Assembly (NCBI GenBank): GCA_958510825.1
Contig: OY294047.1
Span: forward strand, 46,297,365-46,361,364
Direction of reading: 5' to 3'
DNA length: 64,000 nucleotides
Source of the DNA: Brachypterus glaber
Taxonomy: Eukaryota; Arthropoda; Insecta; Coleoptera; Kateretidae
This document shows, one piece after another, positions 12,001 to 20,344 of the stretch; position 1 is the stretch's first letter; each line of letters opens with the position of its first letter. The notes under the pieces were generated by a model. It did no database searches, was not told where the DNA came from, and worked only from the letters and a program-made list of their open reading frames with translations. The position numbers and the translations under genes were made by a program.

Positions 12001-12920
12001 TGAAAATTTATTGTAAAATTAAAAAATTCACTAAAATTTTATGAAGCTGAAGTTTGCAACGTTTTTTTGCATCGAAAATTCAAATAGTATATTAAAGCAC
12101 TTATCCCATAACAAGTTTTTAGCGCACTAGTACTCTAGAAAACTCGCCGCAAGCGGCTTGTTTTCTAAACTTGTACTCGTTCACTAAAAACGTATGTTAT
12201 GAAACTAGTACTTTAATATACTATTTGAATTTTCGTTGCAAAAAAACGTTGCAAACTTCAGCTTCATAAAGTTTTACACAAAATGAACAGAAAGATGTAA
12301 ATTTAAAATAAAGTTCATAGTAATTCTCACAGAATTTGCGAAGGATGTAAATTTCATGCAAAGATTAAGATTTTTTTCAGGGATTTTGTAAATTTACAGT
12401 CAATTTGTTGTAAATTCATAGGGATGTGTATATTTCATGTAGAATCGCACAAAATTCACTGTAATATTACAAAAAATCCAAAGTAAAATGAAAAAATGAA
12501 AAGAAAAATTCATATAAAGCAGTGAATTTACACCATTTTTTTACAGAATTTACAGAAACGTGTAAAATGACTGTACTTTTACAGTGAATTCCCTGAGTAA
12601 CTGAAAAAATCCCCGTACGAATGTCTGATTTATACATTCGCTCAAAATAAATAATCAAAATGAAAAAAAAAACTGAAAGAAAAATCGTGTGTATTACTTA
12701 CAGGCAAATTGAGTTTCTTCGCATCGACGGGGGCCGCGAACGGCCATGCAAACTGGTGCTTCGATACAGCCTTGAGTACGGTTTTCTGCAAAAATTGTAG
12801 CTGGTTGGTGACGCGGCCCGGCCGGTCGGCCGGAGGGGAAACGTGAGGCTGCACCACCCCATTGACAGGTTCCACGGGTGCCTCATTACGAGGTGGTGCT
12901 TCTTTATCTTTGTCATTCAT
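1..12920 (-). CDS. fs(1)h: BET-family bromodomain protein (BRD2/3/4 type), 3' end off window
   Basis: Chromatin reader that binds acetylated histone tails through two bromodomains and recruits transcription elongation factors in the nucleus (family knowledge). Inferred coding exons on the minus strand are 12702-12920, 11045-11423, 9889-10106, 7668-7952, 5791-6038, 4423-4585, 3479-3821 and <1-52. All phases agree, giving about 635 residues. Bromodomain 1 spans about residues 33-145 and bromodomain 2 about 345-450; each keeps the acetyl-lysine-binding Asn, seen as NCYVYN and NCYKYN. Between them lies the [12 protein letters not shown] block typical of BET proteins. After BD2 come an acidic-serine stretch (about 463-480) and a Lys-rich basic region. 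The ET domain and C-terminal motif should lie left of base 1. Transcription runs toward the left edge. The symbol follows the fly gene; the assignment to the BET family is firm. Confidence 0.93.
233..492. mobile_element. Hairpin MITE with ATATCGTCGTATCAGAAC ends, copy 1
   Basis: A 260-bp inverted repeat; both ends carry CGTCGTATCAGAACAACAAG or its complement. The second copy is at 36174-36432. Confidence 0.88.
545..798. mobile_element. Fold-back element with GAAAAACTAAAA ends
   Basis: The whole 254-bp stretch pairs with itself. Outer arms are GGGGTGTCATTTT and AAAATGACACCCC; the centre is CAAGAAAAAATCCTC and GAGGATTTTTTCTTG. Confidence 0.88.
976..2164. mobile_element. MITE with CTATAGTCCGTCCA ends, copy 1 (interrupted)
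   Basis: Terminal inverted repeats CTATAGTCCGTCCAATTATG and, complementary at the other end, CATAACTGGACGGAGTATA. It is the same element as 6423-7010 but interrupted by a LINE remnant at 1144-1750. Confidence 0.9.
1144..1750 (-). mobile_element. Internally deleted LINE (non-LTR retrotransposon) nested in a MITE
   Basis: Flanked by a 10-bp target duplication AAAGTTACAT at 1134-1143 and 1751-1760; the second MITE copy shows the empty site. In minus orientation the 3' end reads CCATACGATAAATAAATAAAT, a LINE-like tail. Its 97-codon ORF (1232-1525) begins with the start of an endonuclease domain ([10 protein letters not shown] and VDLLLIQES). It then jumps to what looks like the C-terminal end of a LINE polyprotein ([15 protein letters not shown] to WIRNLDICL). 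The reverse transcriptase and most of the endonuclease are missing, yet the frame stays open. Confidence 0.8.
3027..3180. mobile_element. Partial MITE of the TATAGTCG-terminus family
   Basis: Starts TATAGTCGGTGTCATATTTA and includes TTATATAGCTCGATGCACAG; the far end is missing. Related full copies are at 30295-30677 and 46045-46436. Confidence 0.75.
3479..3821 (-). CDS. fs(1)h: BET gene exon 7: coiled basic region and Ala/Ser linker
   Basis: It begins [14 protein letters not shown], continuing the helix from exon 6, then a run of Lys/Glu and a low-complexity Ala/Ser/Pro linker. This matches the basic-residue-enriched region of BET proteins. Acceptor CAG at 3824-3822 and donor GGTAGG after 3479; the exon ends one base into a codon. 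Confidence 0.88.
4423..4585 (-). CDS. fs(1)h: BET gene exon 6: acidic-serine cluster
   Basis: It encodes FSKIPEEP at the end of BD2, then a [17 protein letters not shown] run. In BET proteins this is the N-terminal cluster of casein kinase 2 phosphorylation sites. It closes in phase 0 with LKSLEKE before a GTAGGA donor. Confidence 0.88.
4670..5128. repeat. One arm of a fold-back element
   Basis: Shares long blocks with 43340-44472, for example CACACCCCTGGTT, CAAAACCTCGTCGCTATATC and CCCTATTTCAAATACACCGT at its end. Only one arm is present. It lies in the intron between BET exons 5 and 6. Confidence 0.75.
5296..5769. mobile_element. Fold-back element beside the BD2 exon
   Basis: Arms of about 150 bases pair: GCATTTTTAGTACATCTTGA against TCAAGACGTACTAAAAATGC, and CAGAGGGCGTCTT against AAGACGCCCTCTG. 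It ends about 20 bases from the donor of BET exon 5. Confidence 0.88.
5791..6038 (-). CDS. fs(1)h: BET gene exon 5: core of bromodomain 2
   Basis: It starts [20 protein letters not shown] and carries RRPMDLGT and [13 protein letters not shown], the ZA loop, WPF shelf and acetyl-lysine-binding Asn of the second BET bromodomain. The donor GTAAGT follows 5791; two bases of the last Lys codon lie here and the third comes from exon 6. Confidence 0.93.
6423..7010. mobile_element. MITE with CTATAGTCCGTCCA ends, copy 2 (uninterrupted)
   Basis: A 588-bp element with terminal inverted repeats CTATAGTCCGTCCAATTATG and the complementary GGACGGAGTATAG. It is itself framed by an outer inverted repeat, GTGTTGTTCCTAACTACAAT near 6400 and its complement near 7160-7180, so it may have landed in another hairpin. 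Confidence 0.9.
7011..7320. repeat. Hairpin repeat with GAACGAAGGG-type ends, copy 1
   Basis: TTCGTGAATGAAGGG and CCCTTCGTTCACGAA pair across about 140 bases, followed by CAGATTGATCGGTAAATTG. It is repeated at 10197-10560. Confidence 0.8.
7668..7952 (-). CDS. fs(1)h: BET gene exon 4: inter-bromodomain linker and start of BD2
   Basis: It opens with ADTTTPT, completing the conserved [13 protein letters not shown] block, and contains [11 protein letters not shown] and the helix [15 protein letters not shown] that begins BD2. It is phase 0 at both ends, with donor GTAAGT. Confidence 0.9.
8877..9565. mobile_element. Large hairpin element, TACAGGGTGTCCCA ends
   Basis: Starts TACAGGGTGTCCCATCCTTG and ends GAGACACTCTGTA. 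The arms pair over more than 100 bases, e.g. GGTCCTAAGGAAGTTATGGC against a GCCGTAAGTCCATTAGGACC counterpart. No ORF is seen. It is in the intron between BET exons 3 and 4. Confidence 0.85.
9889..10106 (-). CDS. fs(1)h: BET gene exon 3: Pro/Thr-rich linker ending in KGVKRK
   Basis: A low-complexity Ser/Thr/Pro stretch ends in KSKKGVKRK, the basic half of the BET inter-bromodomain motif. The acceptor CAG lies at 10109-10107. The first two bases complete a Gly codon from exon 2; the donor GTGAGT follows 9889. Confidence 0.88.
10197..10560. repeat. Hairpin repeat with GAACGAAGGG-type ends, copy 2
   Basis: Shares GAAGGGATTTTTATTTGAAC, GGAAAATCATCGCCATTTTC and AGATTGATCGGTAAATTG with 7011-7320. 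It lies in the intron between BET exons 2 and 3. Confidence 0.8.
11045..11423 (-). CDS. fs(1)h: BET gene exon 2: core of bromodomain 1
   Basis: It starts [19 protein letters not shown] directly after LNLP of exon 1 and includes [13 protein letters not shown] with the acetyl-lysine-binding Asn. The tail is a Lys/Gly/Ser/Thr-rich linker ending one base into a codon. Confidence 0.92.
12030..12277. mobile_element. Fold-back MITE, AAACTTCAGCTTCAT ends, copy 1
   Basis: Arms ATGAAGCTGAAGTTTGCAAC and GTTGCAAACTTCAGCTTCAT enclose AGTATATTAAAGCACTT and its near complement. A smaller copy is at 16440-16580. Confidence 0.85.
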
Positions 12921-12929
12921 TTTTCCAGC
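12702..12929 (-). CDS. fs(1)h: BET gene exon 1 coding: N-terminus and start of BD1
   Basis: The ATG at 12920-12918 gives [13 protein letters not shown], and the exon ends with [18 protein letters not shown], the first helix and WPF shelf of BD1. Nine bases of 5' UTR (12929-12921) follow an AG acceptor, so translation starts in the second exon of the transcript. An in-frame upstream Met at 12941 lies before that acceptor and is probably intronic. Confidence 0.88.
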
Positions 12930-13860
12930 CTGAAAATGCAACTCGCCTAAATTAGATGTGTATTTTACGAAAACACTTTGAAAAAGTTTTTACCCCTTTT
13001 TTACCTTCCGGAGTTTTACCGAAAATAATCCCAGCTGAGAATTTTGAATAAGGTCCAAATTTTAAGTCCTTATCTCAAAGCGTAATCGAGTTATTGTGGT
13101 CGCAATTTTCCGGACATACAGACCGACAGAATTTATGTTTGCATATAAAACGTCGAATAACGTATACAATAAAGCAATAAAAAAAATCTTACTAACGCCT
13201 AATTTTCCTAGAGGAAAGTATAAACATTTATTGAATAAGACATGGAAGTGAAAAATTAATAAAACGAAATTTATAAAGTCGCACCCTTAACCCTCGGTTT
13301 TTGGGTAATTTGTAATTTCGGCTCAAATTATTAACCCCTTCCGCTCCATTGGACTTTACCAAAATATCCAAAGTTGGATATTTGTTTACGGGATTTTCCA
13401 TATACATTTTAATCTGGTGTGGGGAGCTGTACCTTGAAAACCCGGCTGGAGCGGAAGGGGTTAACATGCTGTTTAAGCGTCTGTTAGCATTATTTCGCTG
13501 TTAAATTTAAAATTATCATTTTTGATTGGTTCATTCATGGTTAGCAAATACTTTATCCTTCTTGGTGCGTCTTAGTGACACATTTAAAACAGCACCGGTT
13601 TGGGCTCGTGTTTTAACCATCGTTTTTTTTTACAGAAAACTCTTCCCAACTTTGCAACTTTCTCCACCATCAAATTACTAGGTGACGGTGAGTAAAAAAC
13701 ACCACTCGTCATTTGAAACTCGAACCAAAACCAGAGATTTTATCCTTTTAAGATATACCAGTATATTGATAATTCGGACCTTCACATAACAATTAGAATA
13801 AGAGAGTGCGCAAGACTCGCACCCATAACTGCTGTGCTCATTCAACTATATAAAGCCCGA

Positions 13861-14189
13861 TTCAGGCATAATTATCACTTTTCTGTATTTTTTATTGGCC
13901 AAAAAGAATGATGGCGTCTCACCTCAGGGTCGTAACCGGAAAAAATCTAGGGAGACTCAGCCCCCAGAGTGCCACCCTAAAAAAAAGCTTTTTCCCTACC
14001 AAACTTGGCGCCCTGCAAAAAAACTTGGCGCCCAAAGTTGGGTGACTTAAAAAAAATGCCAGGTGGCTCATCAAAAACGGCAGTGGGGCTCAAAACAAGA
14101 CCCCCCCCCTAGTTACGGCCAGGTGAGACTCACCTGGCCAATAAAAAGGACAGAATGGCTTAGATTAGTTAGTGATAATTATGCCTGAA
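13861..14189. mobile_element. MITE with TTCAGGCATAATTATCAC ends
   Basis: Perfect-looking terminal inverted repeat TTCAGGCATAATTATCACT and its complement, 329 bp long, with a second pairing block (TTATTGGCCA and TGGCCAATAA) inside. Confidence 0.85.
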
Positions 14190-14557
14190 TTAACCTTAAG
14201 ACGCTCTAATACTTGATTTGAATTGTAACTGAACTTGAGAATTGCCAAAGACTAAATTGCATTTTTTATTGGCGGCAATATTTTTATCATTAATAATAAA
14301 ATAACGAAATTGAACCTATTGAATATTGATTTCATTATTGTTTTAATAATATAATTGTATTTCTTTTCCCACAAATTCTTATCAAATTCCAATGCTGCAT
14401 ACCTAGGTGAAATTTTAAACTGTTTGATATGAAGTTATGAAAATAATTCTATTTGCCATAAAAAATACCGTAAAAAATATGTAATTCAGTGAAACCAACG
14501 CAAAGCGGCGCGTGTATTACTCGGTGCTAATGTAATTTTACATTGTACATGTATTAA

Positions 14558-14637
14558 TTGAATCGGTCATTTTGAAAAGGAGGCATCTCCTATCTTTTAA
14601 CAATAGAGTTGACCCCTTTTCAAAATGACCGATTTAA
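14558..14637. repeat. Hairpin AATCGGTCATTTTGAAAAGG
   Basis: A 20-base arm at 14561-14580 pairs with CCTTTTCAAAATGACCGATT across a loop of about 35 bases. Confidence 0.85.
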
Positions 14638-14650
14638 TTTAAAAAAAAAA

Positions 14651-14865
14651 CTATGGTCTGTTTTTTCAAGCAAGATAGTAAATTAAAAAACGCAGTAAAT
14701 ATTTTTACAACAGGTTTGAATAGTATAGGTATGTGTATAAAATATAGTTATGTTTTATAAAATAAATTACGCAGTATATTCGCACATCCAATATTCGAAT
14801 CTATTTTGAAAATATTCACTGTGCGATTTTTAATTTAATATCTTGCTTGAAGAAACAGACCATAG
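14651..14865. mobile_element. MITE with TATGGTCTG ends, copy 1
   Basis: Ends CTATGGTCTGTTTTTTCAAG and CTTGAAGAAACAGACCATAG, 215 bp. It is the longer parent-like form of the 102-bp copy at 29009-29110. Confidence 0.88.
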
Positions 14866-14953
14866 TAACTTTACAAGTAGATGTGATTATGTAAATTACA
14901 GAACACATATCAAAGTTTTACGTGCTGAAACAAAGGGACTTCCGCCGAATTAC

Positions 14954-15214
14954 TTATATCTGTGGCTTGGTTCTAAAAGGGCCAATGTCAAAAATTTTGA
15001 ACGGATACACTAAGTCAAACATTAGCTGTTTTAGCAGTTTAACAGAAATGTTTATTGAAAACACACGTTGGCCCTTGTCACTTAAAGTCTACATTTATCT
15101 CACAAGCACTGACATTGGCTTTTTTAGGTTCTATAGATTTAAAATTAGTTCGGCGGTATAACTCATAATAAAGAAATAGTGACACTGGCCCTTTTAGAAC
15201 CAACCACAAATATA
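14954..15214. repeat. Fold-back element with GGTTCTAAAAGGGCC arms
   Basis: TTGGTTCTAAAAGGGCCA near 14968 pairs with TGGCCCTTTTAGAACCAA near 15186. An inner block, GCCAATGTCA and TGACATTGGC, is also repeated. Confidence 0.75.
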
Positions 15215-16439
15215 TTGATATGATTGTCTCCCCATTAATTTTTGACTGTGACTGTATCTTCATTTCTCGATTTTCTTTTGACACAAAAATATTAAAAAAT
15301 TACATTCTGATTTTTATATGTACATTGTTTAACTAGTTCTAATTTGAGACCTAGAGTTGGCAAAAAAAATGGGTAGTAGTTTAAGTCCAGGTATTTCCGG
15401 TTAAAACTGGAAAAACAGTGCTTTTATCGTTTTTTCAGGCAATTACTGAAAAACCCGGTTTTTTGCCAGCCCTGGATCTAGATTTAGCATCTTTAGTGTA
15501 CATACCATTCTTACTGAATTATTTTGTTTAGTACCTCCTACTTGCTGCATTCCTCAGTCACTTCATTTACTAAAAGATAAGTAATTTTAAATAGCATTAT
15601 ACTTCTTTCGAATAACTATTTAAAATCTTACCAAAAGTTTAAAAATAAATATGTGACCTGGGCCTGTTAATCAGCTGGCTTGAAAACTTTGATGATATAT
15701 GTGATATCCCATACTTTGGGATGTCATATTAATAAGTAAAACGCATTGTATCTTGTGTCTGAAAAAAAAAAGTTACATATTAGCAAGGATAATATTTGTA
15801 GAAAATAAATTATAAATAATTAAAAAGGATTAATCGAGGGGTAAACATTCCTAGAATTCATTTTACAGACCCCCCGGAATTCATATAGGAATTCCTTCAA
15901 ATTTATTGTACAAATTTTCGAGCGAGGTTTACCCGTTAGGGTTAATCTCCATTACAAGGGGTTAATCTCCCGCGATATCTGTTAAATCTTTGTCAAAATC
16001 CCGACGGGCCAAACTACTCTTTAATTGCAAGAAGTCTCTATAAAAAATTATGATGAAAATTGGATCTAATACACATATCAAAATTACGAAATTTTATTAA
16101 TTTTCATATGGAAATTCTAAAACCCCATGAAATATTATGAAAACTTGTGAAATCTCGTAAATCTTATGATCTCATGTGACTTGATTGGAAAGTCCATATG
16201 ACTTTTTGTCAGGAATTTAGAAATAAAAAAGGGTTTCTTATGAGATGTTACATTACATTTTTGTTTAACCTCGTATTATTCTACTTAATTAAGCATCCCC
16301 TAAGTCCAGGACTTGTGTGGGCTAGTAGTAGAGAGAACCACCAGCTTATACTGACTTTTGAAGTTTTTATAGGGAGTGTCTGCTTCACTTACGCCTTCGC
16401 CAAATTTCAATTAATTAACTGAAAAAGGAGATGAGATAA

Positions 16440-16580
16440 CAACGTTTTTTTGCATCGAAAATTCAAATAGTATATTAAAGCACTTATTCCATAACACGTT
16501 GTATTCGTGCGCTAAAACGAATGTTATGAAACTAGTACTTTAATATACTAGTTGATTTTCGTTGCAAACTTAAGCTTCAT
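16440..16580. mobile_element. Fold-back MITE, AAACTTCAGCTTCAT family, copy 2
   Basis: A shorter relative of 12030-12277 sharing TTTTTTTGCATCGAAAATTC and TAGTACTTTAATATACTA. Confidence 0.8.
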
Positions 16581-18399
16581 GTTTTTGCAGAACATCTGGA
16601 TCTTAAGTTCATATTTTCATCAGTTTTTTTTATGGGGTAGTTTTATATTATCAGAAAAAGTGGACAGCTAAAGTTAACCTAAGGCTAGTGTCCTGTAATG
16701 CTAGAAATGGGTTTACATAAGTGGCACCCCTGGGCTGTATTCTGCCACCTGGGGTTAACCTACCCTAATATTTTGTACAGAAAACAAAAAAAAGTTATTT
16801 TTTTTTTACTTATAACTTAGGTTTATCGTTATCTGCCATAGGCTATTATTATAATAATAGATACAATAGCCTAATGGGAAATATTTCAGAGTGTCGTTAG
16901 ATCATATTAGAAGATATAGGACTGTCCAAGAATATTTAACTTTTTCTGGTCCAGAAGTTTTTCCTGCCAGGAAAAACTGTGCTTTTTAACTGTGAAACAC
17001 CTTGTTTTAACTGGCTCAAAAGTATTTTTCTGGTCAACTGTTAAAAATCCCGGGTTTTTGACAACCCTGCGCTTTTTCCTCATTTTCTTCAAAATTCTAA
17101 TGTCCCTTGAATATTTCAAAAATTGTCAAGATTTTCCGCTTTTCCCTCAATTTTTTGTAAAAATACAATCCCAATAATTTTACTGGGAGATTAACCCCTA
17201 TTAAACTTTGATCAGGAGTGGGTTACTTGTGGACTTTTATTGAACTCAGCAACTGGGTATTTCATTTCTGTTACTCCTGTAGAAACCTAACGCAAATTAC
17301 ATGAAATCTGCAAGTATGAGATATTCCTGTTCGAGATGTGTTATCCTTTGGCAAATAATGGCCTTGCAGAAGAAGAGGATGTGTTTCTGGTGCTTCTAGA
17401 CATACATGACAGGTTATGTTCTCAGAGATCGCTCATAAAAAAGACATAAACTTGGTAAAACTAGCTAATTATTATATCAAATTTAGGTTTTTGGGGCTGG
17501 GGGCCTCTTTACATTTTGAGGCTTACAGTTAGGAGGAGCACTAAAGAAATGGTTATCGATACCATCAACATGGACTTTACTGGGGTAAATTTAGAGTACT
17601 GAATGCCTAGTCTCGATGCATGTAGATAAGTAAGTTGTCCTATTTACACACAGCTATTATGCAGGAGATATAAAATGCATTTTGTTTACATAAAACGCCA
17701 CACCCCCCTACAGTATTAGGTTCAATAACAAAAATTTTACTGTAAAAGTGTTTAAATGCATTTTTAACCTTCGCAAAGATAGACCAAACATTACATGACA
17801 TCAATAAACTCTGGCATTGGGGGTATGAGATACCGACTTTGTGAGCACAATAAACAATAGAAAGATAAACTAGGCCGCCAAATTGTTGTTTAAAGCGTTT
17901 TCCACATAGTTTACCACTGATATTTGATTAAATAACCTAGCACTGGCACAAATTTCACTAGTTTTTCTAGAAAATAGACCTTGGGTGTCCCGCGCTATAG
18001 GCGGTTGTCCGAGTAGTCAACGGACGCCTTGAATGATCGTTGGTTGGGGTTTTAGTAGTTGTACGCGGGAAATCGTTACTTTAACACATTTTTCAAAAAG
18101 TTTATACATAGATATACCACAAAAACGGCAATTTTCCATAATAATCCATTAAAAACGCCGAGAAATGCATATAATTCGGTTTTTACAACATGGCGGGTAT
18201 ACACTTCAGGCTTTGGAGCGAAGCTCAGTTAAATTTTCACTTTATATTGTTTTCATTGGGGTTTTTATTGGAAAATAACCATTTATAAATATAAAAAAGA
18301 CTTTAATAAATATTCTGAGACATTACCTGCGTATTTTAGCGTATAATCCACATGAGAATCACGAAAAATACGGAGCAACACAACACACACTCCACTTAC

Positions 18400-18490
18400 C
18401 ACAAACCCGCTTGCCAAGCTTTGCACATACTGCCGTGATGGCCGCCGTGTCGGCTGCTTGGCTTTGACGGACTGTGCAAAGATAATTTTT
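18400..18490 (-). promoter_or_regulatory. fs(1)h: Candidate non-coding first exon and promoter of the BET gene
   Basis: The minus strand shows a strong donor, TTTGTG followed by GTAAGTGG, with the exon ending at 18400. The sequence is GC-richer than its surroundings, and the next compatible acceptor is at 12932-12930, just before the BET start codon. An ATG at 18428-18426 would open a 13-codon upstream ORF if spliced this way. The start site is not visible, so the upper limit is a guess. Confidence 0.4.
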
Positions 18491-19183
18491 CCGGAACTTT
18501 GGCATTGAAAAAGTAAGATATACTGTGAAAATTATTATTCCAATAACGCATTTTTAATAATATTGCTGAAATTAAAGCATTTAAATCCCCTTTGTGTGCG
18601 ATGTCATCGGATATAGATTATGGCGATTATTTGAGGTCATACAAATGGCTTCTCTTTACCAATATTGAATTTTCATTATACAGTTTTTAGTACAAATTAG
18701 AACTAAAACATTTAAATTTTCTACATACTTTCTTCTAAAAAAGGGTTTTCCTAAAAAGCAGTTGGTGGTTTTTCATAAAAACATACTTAAGTCAAATTCC
18801 AAGATTCAACTTTTTATTTGTAAATAAAACTAGTGTTTTGTTTTAAATTTTACGAATTTACTCAAAATGTTATTATTTTTTTTGGCAAATTTTTCTTCAA
18901 AATACGTTTTTCACCCAATTTGCATAATATTGTGAAAGACCTTTCCGAGAAAAATTTCACTAACGAGAAGGGGAAAATAAATTTCACATTAAATTTGAAC
19001 TGCGCATGACAAGATACATGACATGCGCAAAATGACATGACATGCGCGGCAAACTTGATCTTTTTTAAAATGCATTTTTAGTTTTCCAAATACTTTTAAC
19101 TTATTTGTAAAAATAAAAGAAAATGTATAAATAGAAATTATTTATTACATAATAATATATATAGTCAACCAAAAGTAAAAAAA
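18491..19183. other. Spacer between the BET promoter and EMG1 3' end
   Basis: AT-rich with no gene seen. The BET promoter is expected at its left and the EMG1 poly(A) signal at 19141-19146 at its right. A short ACATGCGC repeat occurs near 19008-19048. Confidence 0.45.
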
Positions 19184-20004
19184 TTAAATAATCTTCCAAA
19201 CTTCTTCAAAAGCAGAACATAATTTTGAACAAGTTAGGGCAGCAGATAGAGGATAATTACTAATTGATATTGTATCTTCTGTGTAATCAACATCCACACT
19301 TCCTCGAGCCATAGCCCCCACAACTATTGCTATTGGTTCCTCAGCACTTGGTACCAATTCCCTACAATTTTCTACCTTCTTTGATGAAAACGACATTGCT
19401 ATTTTACGAACACCAACTGGAAGGTGATCTGTTATAGGATTTTTAATTACTTTCAATAATTTGGGTCCACCTTCAGCCCTTATTGAAAACTTGTGTAGTA
19501 ATTGCACTAAAAATAAAAAAAAAAATAAAATTATAAAAAAATTGTTTTTTCACATTCTTACCCATTAAACCTCCAAATCGTTTGAATGTCCTAGGTATTC
19601 TTGTTTGTGGATTTATCTCTATTAATACATTGTTTGCTGTATGAACGTAGACTTGTAACAAACCTGCCCTATTAAGTGGGCTATCAAACAACATTAATAA
19701 ACATTGGTGTGTGATATCAGGTCTGCAAGATCCTTGATCTCGGTTATTACTTCTCAAGATATGAGCATGGTCATCGCAGTTAAGCAGTTCGAACTTATTT
19801 CCCACCTGAAATAAATAGTTATACACAAATTATAGATTACAAATTATAAAAATTTACCTTTACAGTTTCTAAATGGGCCCCTTCCAAAATAATAATGAGA
19901 CGTTTTTCTTGATTTTTTAAATGGGCAACAACCAAATGTTTAGGTACAGGGTCAAACTCAAATTCATTTTCTTTCGTTTTTTCTAATTTTCGTTTCTTTC
20001 CCAT
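19184..20004 (-). CDS. EMG1: Ribosomal RNA small subunit methyltransferase NEP1/EMG1
   Basis: SPOUT-class enzyme that N1-methylates a pseudouridine of 18S rRNA and takes part in 40S subunit assembly in the nucleolus (family knowledge). Exons on the minus strand are 19858-20004, 19562-19805 and 19184-19506, giving 237 residues, close to the usual metazoan length of about 240. It starts MGKKRK, a basic tail. Recognisable family blocks are LLDSPLN-like [48 protein letters not shown] and [15 protein letters not shown] near the C-terminus, the last part of the knotted cofactor-binding fold. The middle junction splits a Val codon. A minus-strand AATAAA lies at 19146-19141, about 40 bases past the stop. 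It is divergent with the PABP gene. Confidence 0.95.
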
Positions 20005-20344
20005 TTTTGTCTTAAAACGTCAACAATATAACCTAAAAAAACAAACACATGGCTAAGTTCGATTAATCAATACCAGGGTGAGCTGCTATGAAAACATCCT
20101 GTTTCAAGCCAATCAGAAACGCTTATTTCATAAACCAAGTCAAATGGCGCCAAATTTTGAGTTTGTTTATATTTTGAATCAAGTGAGTCATTCAATTTTT
20201 TTTGTCTCTGCGTTTCTACGGGGGAAAACAATCTTATTTTGTTGAATCATAAAAGAAAATCCCAAAAATATAATTTTTTTGAATAAAATTAGTGAAACCA
20301 AAGTATTCAATAAGCAAAAGTGTTGTTATAATTAAGGTTAAATA
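20005..20344. promoter_or_regulatory. Shared divergent promoter region of EMG1 and PABP
   Basis: Only 340 bases separate the two start codons, which point away from each other, so both promoters and 5' UTRs must lie here unless a distant upstream exon exists. It contains a CCAAT box at 20109-20113 and an E2F-like palindrome TGGCGCCAAA at 20145-20154. No TATA box is obvious. Pairing two ribosome/translation genes on one promoter would allow co-regulation; that is inference. Confidence 0.6.

Larger units (their letters stand above)
12933..18399 (-). other. Probable long 5' UTR intron of the BET gene
   Basis: No gene was found. It holds at least five inverted-repeat elements (13861-14189, 14558-14637, 14651-14865, 14954-15214, 16440-16580), listed separately, in AT-rich DNA. 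Short ORFs here lack family resemblance. The intron call depends on the first exon near 18400. Confidence 0.45.
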
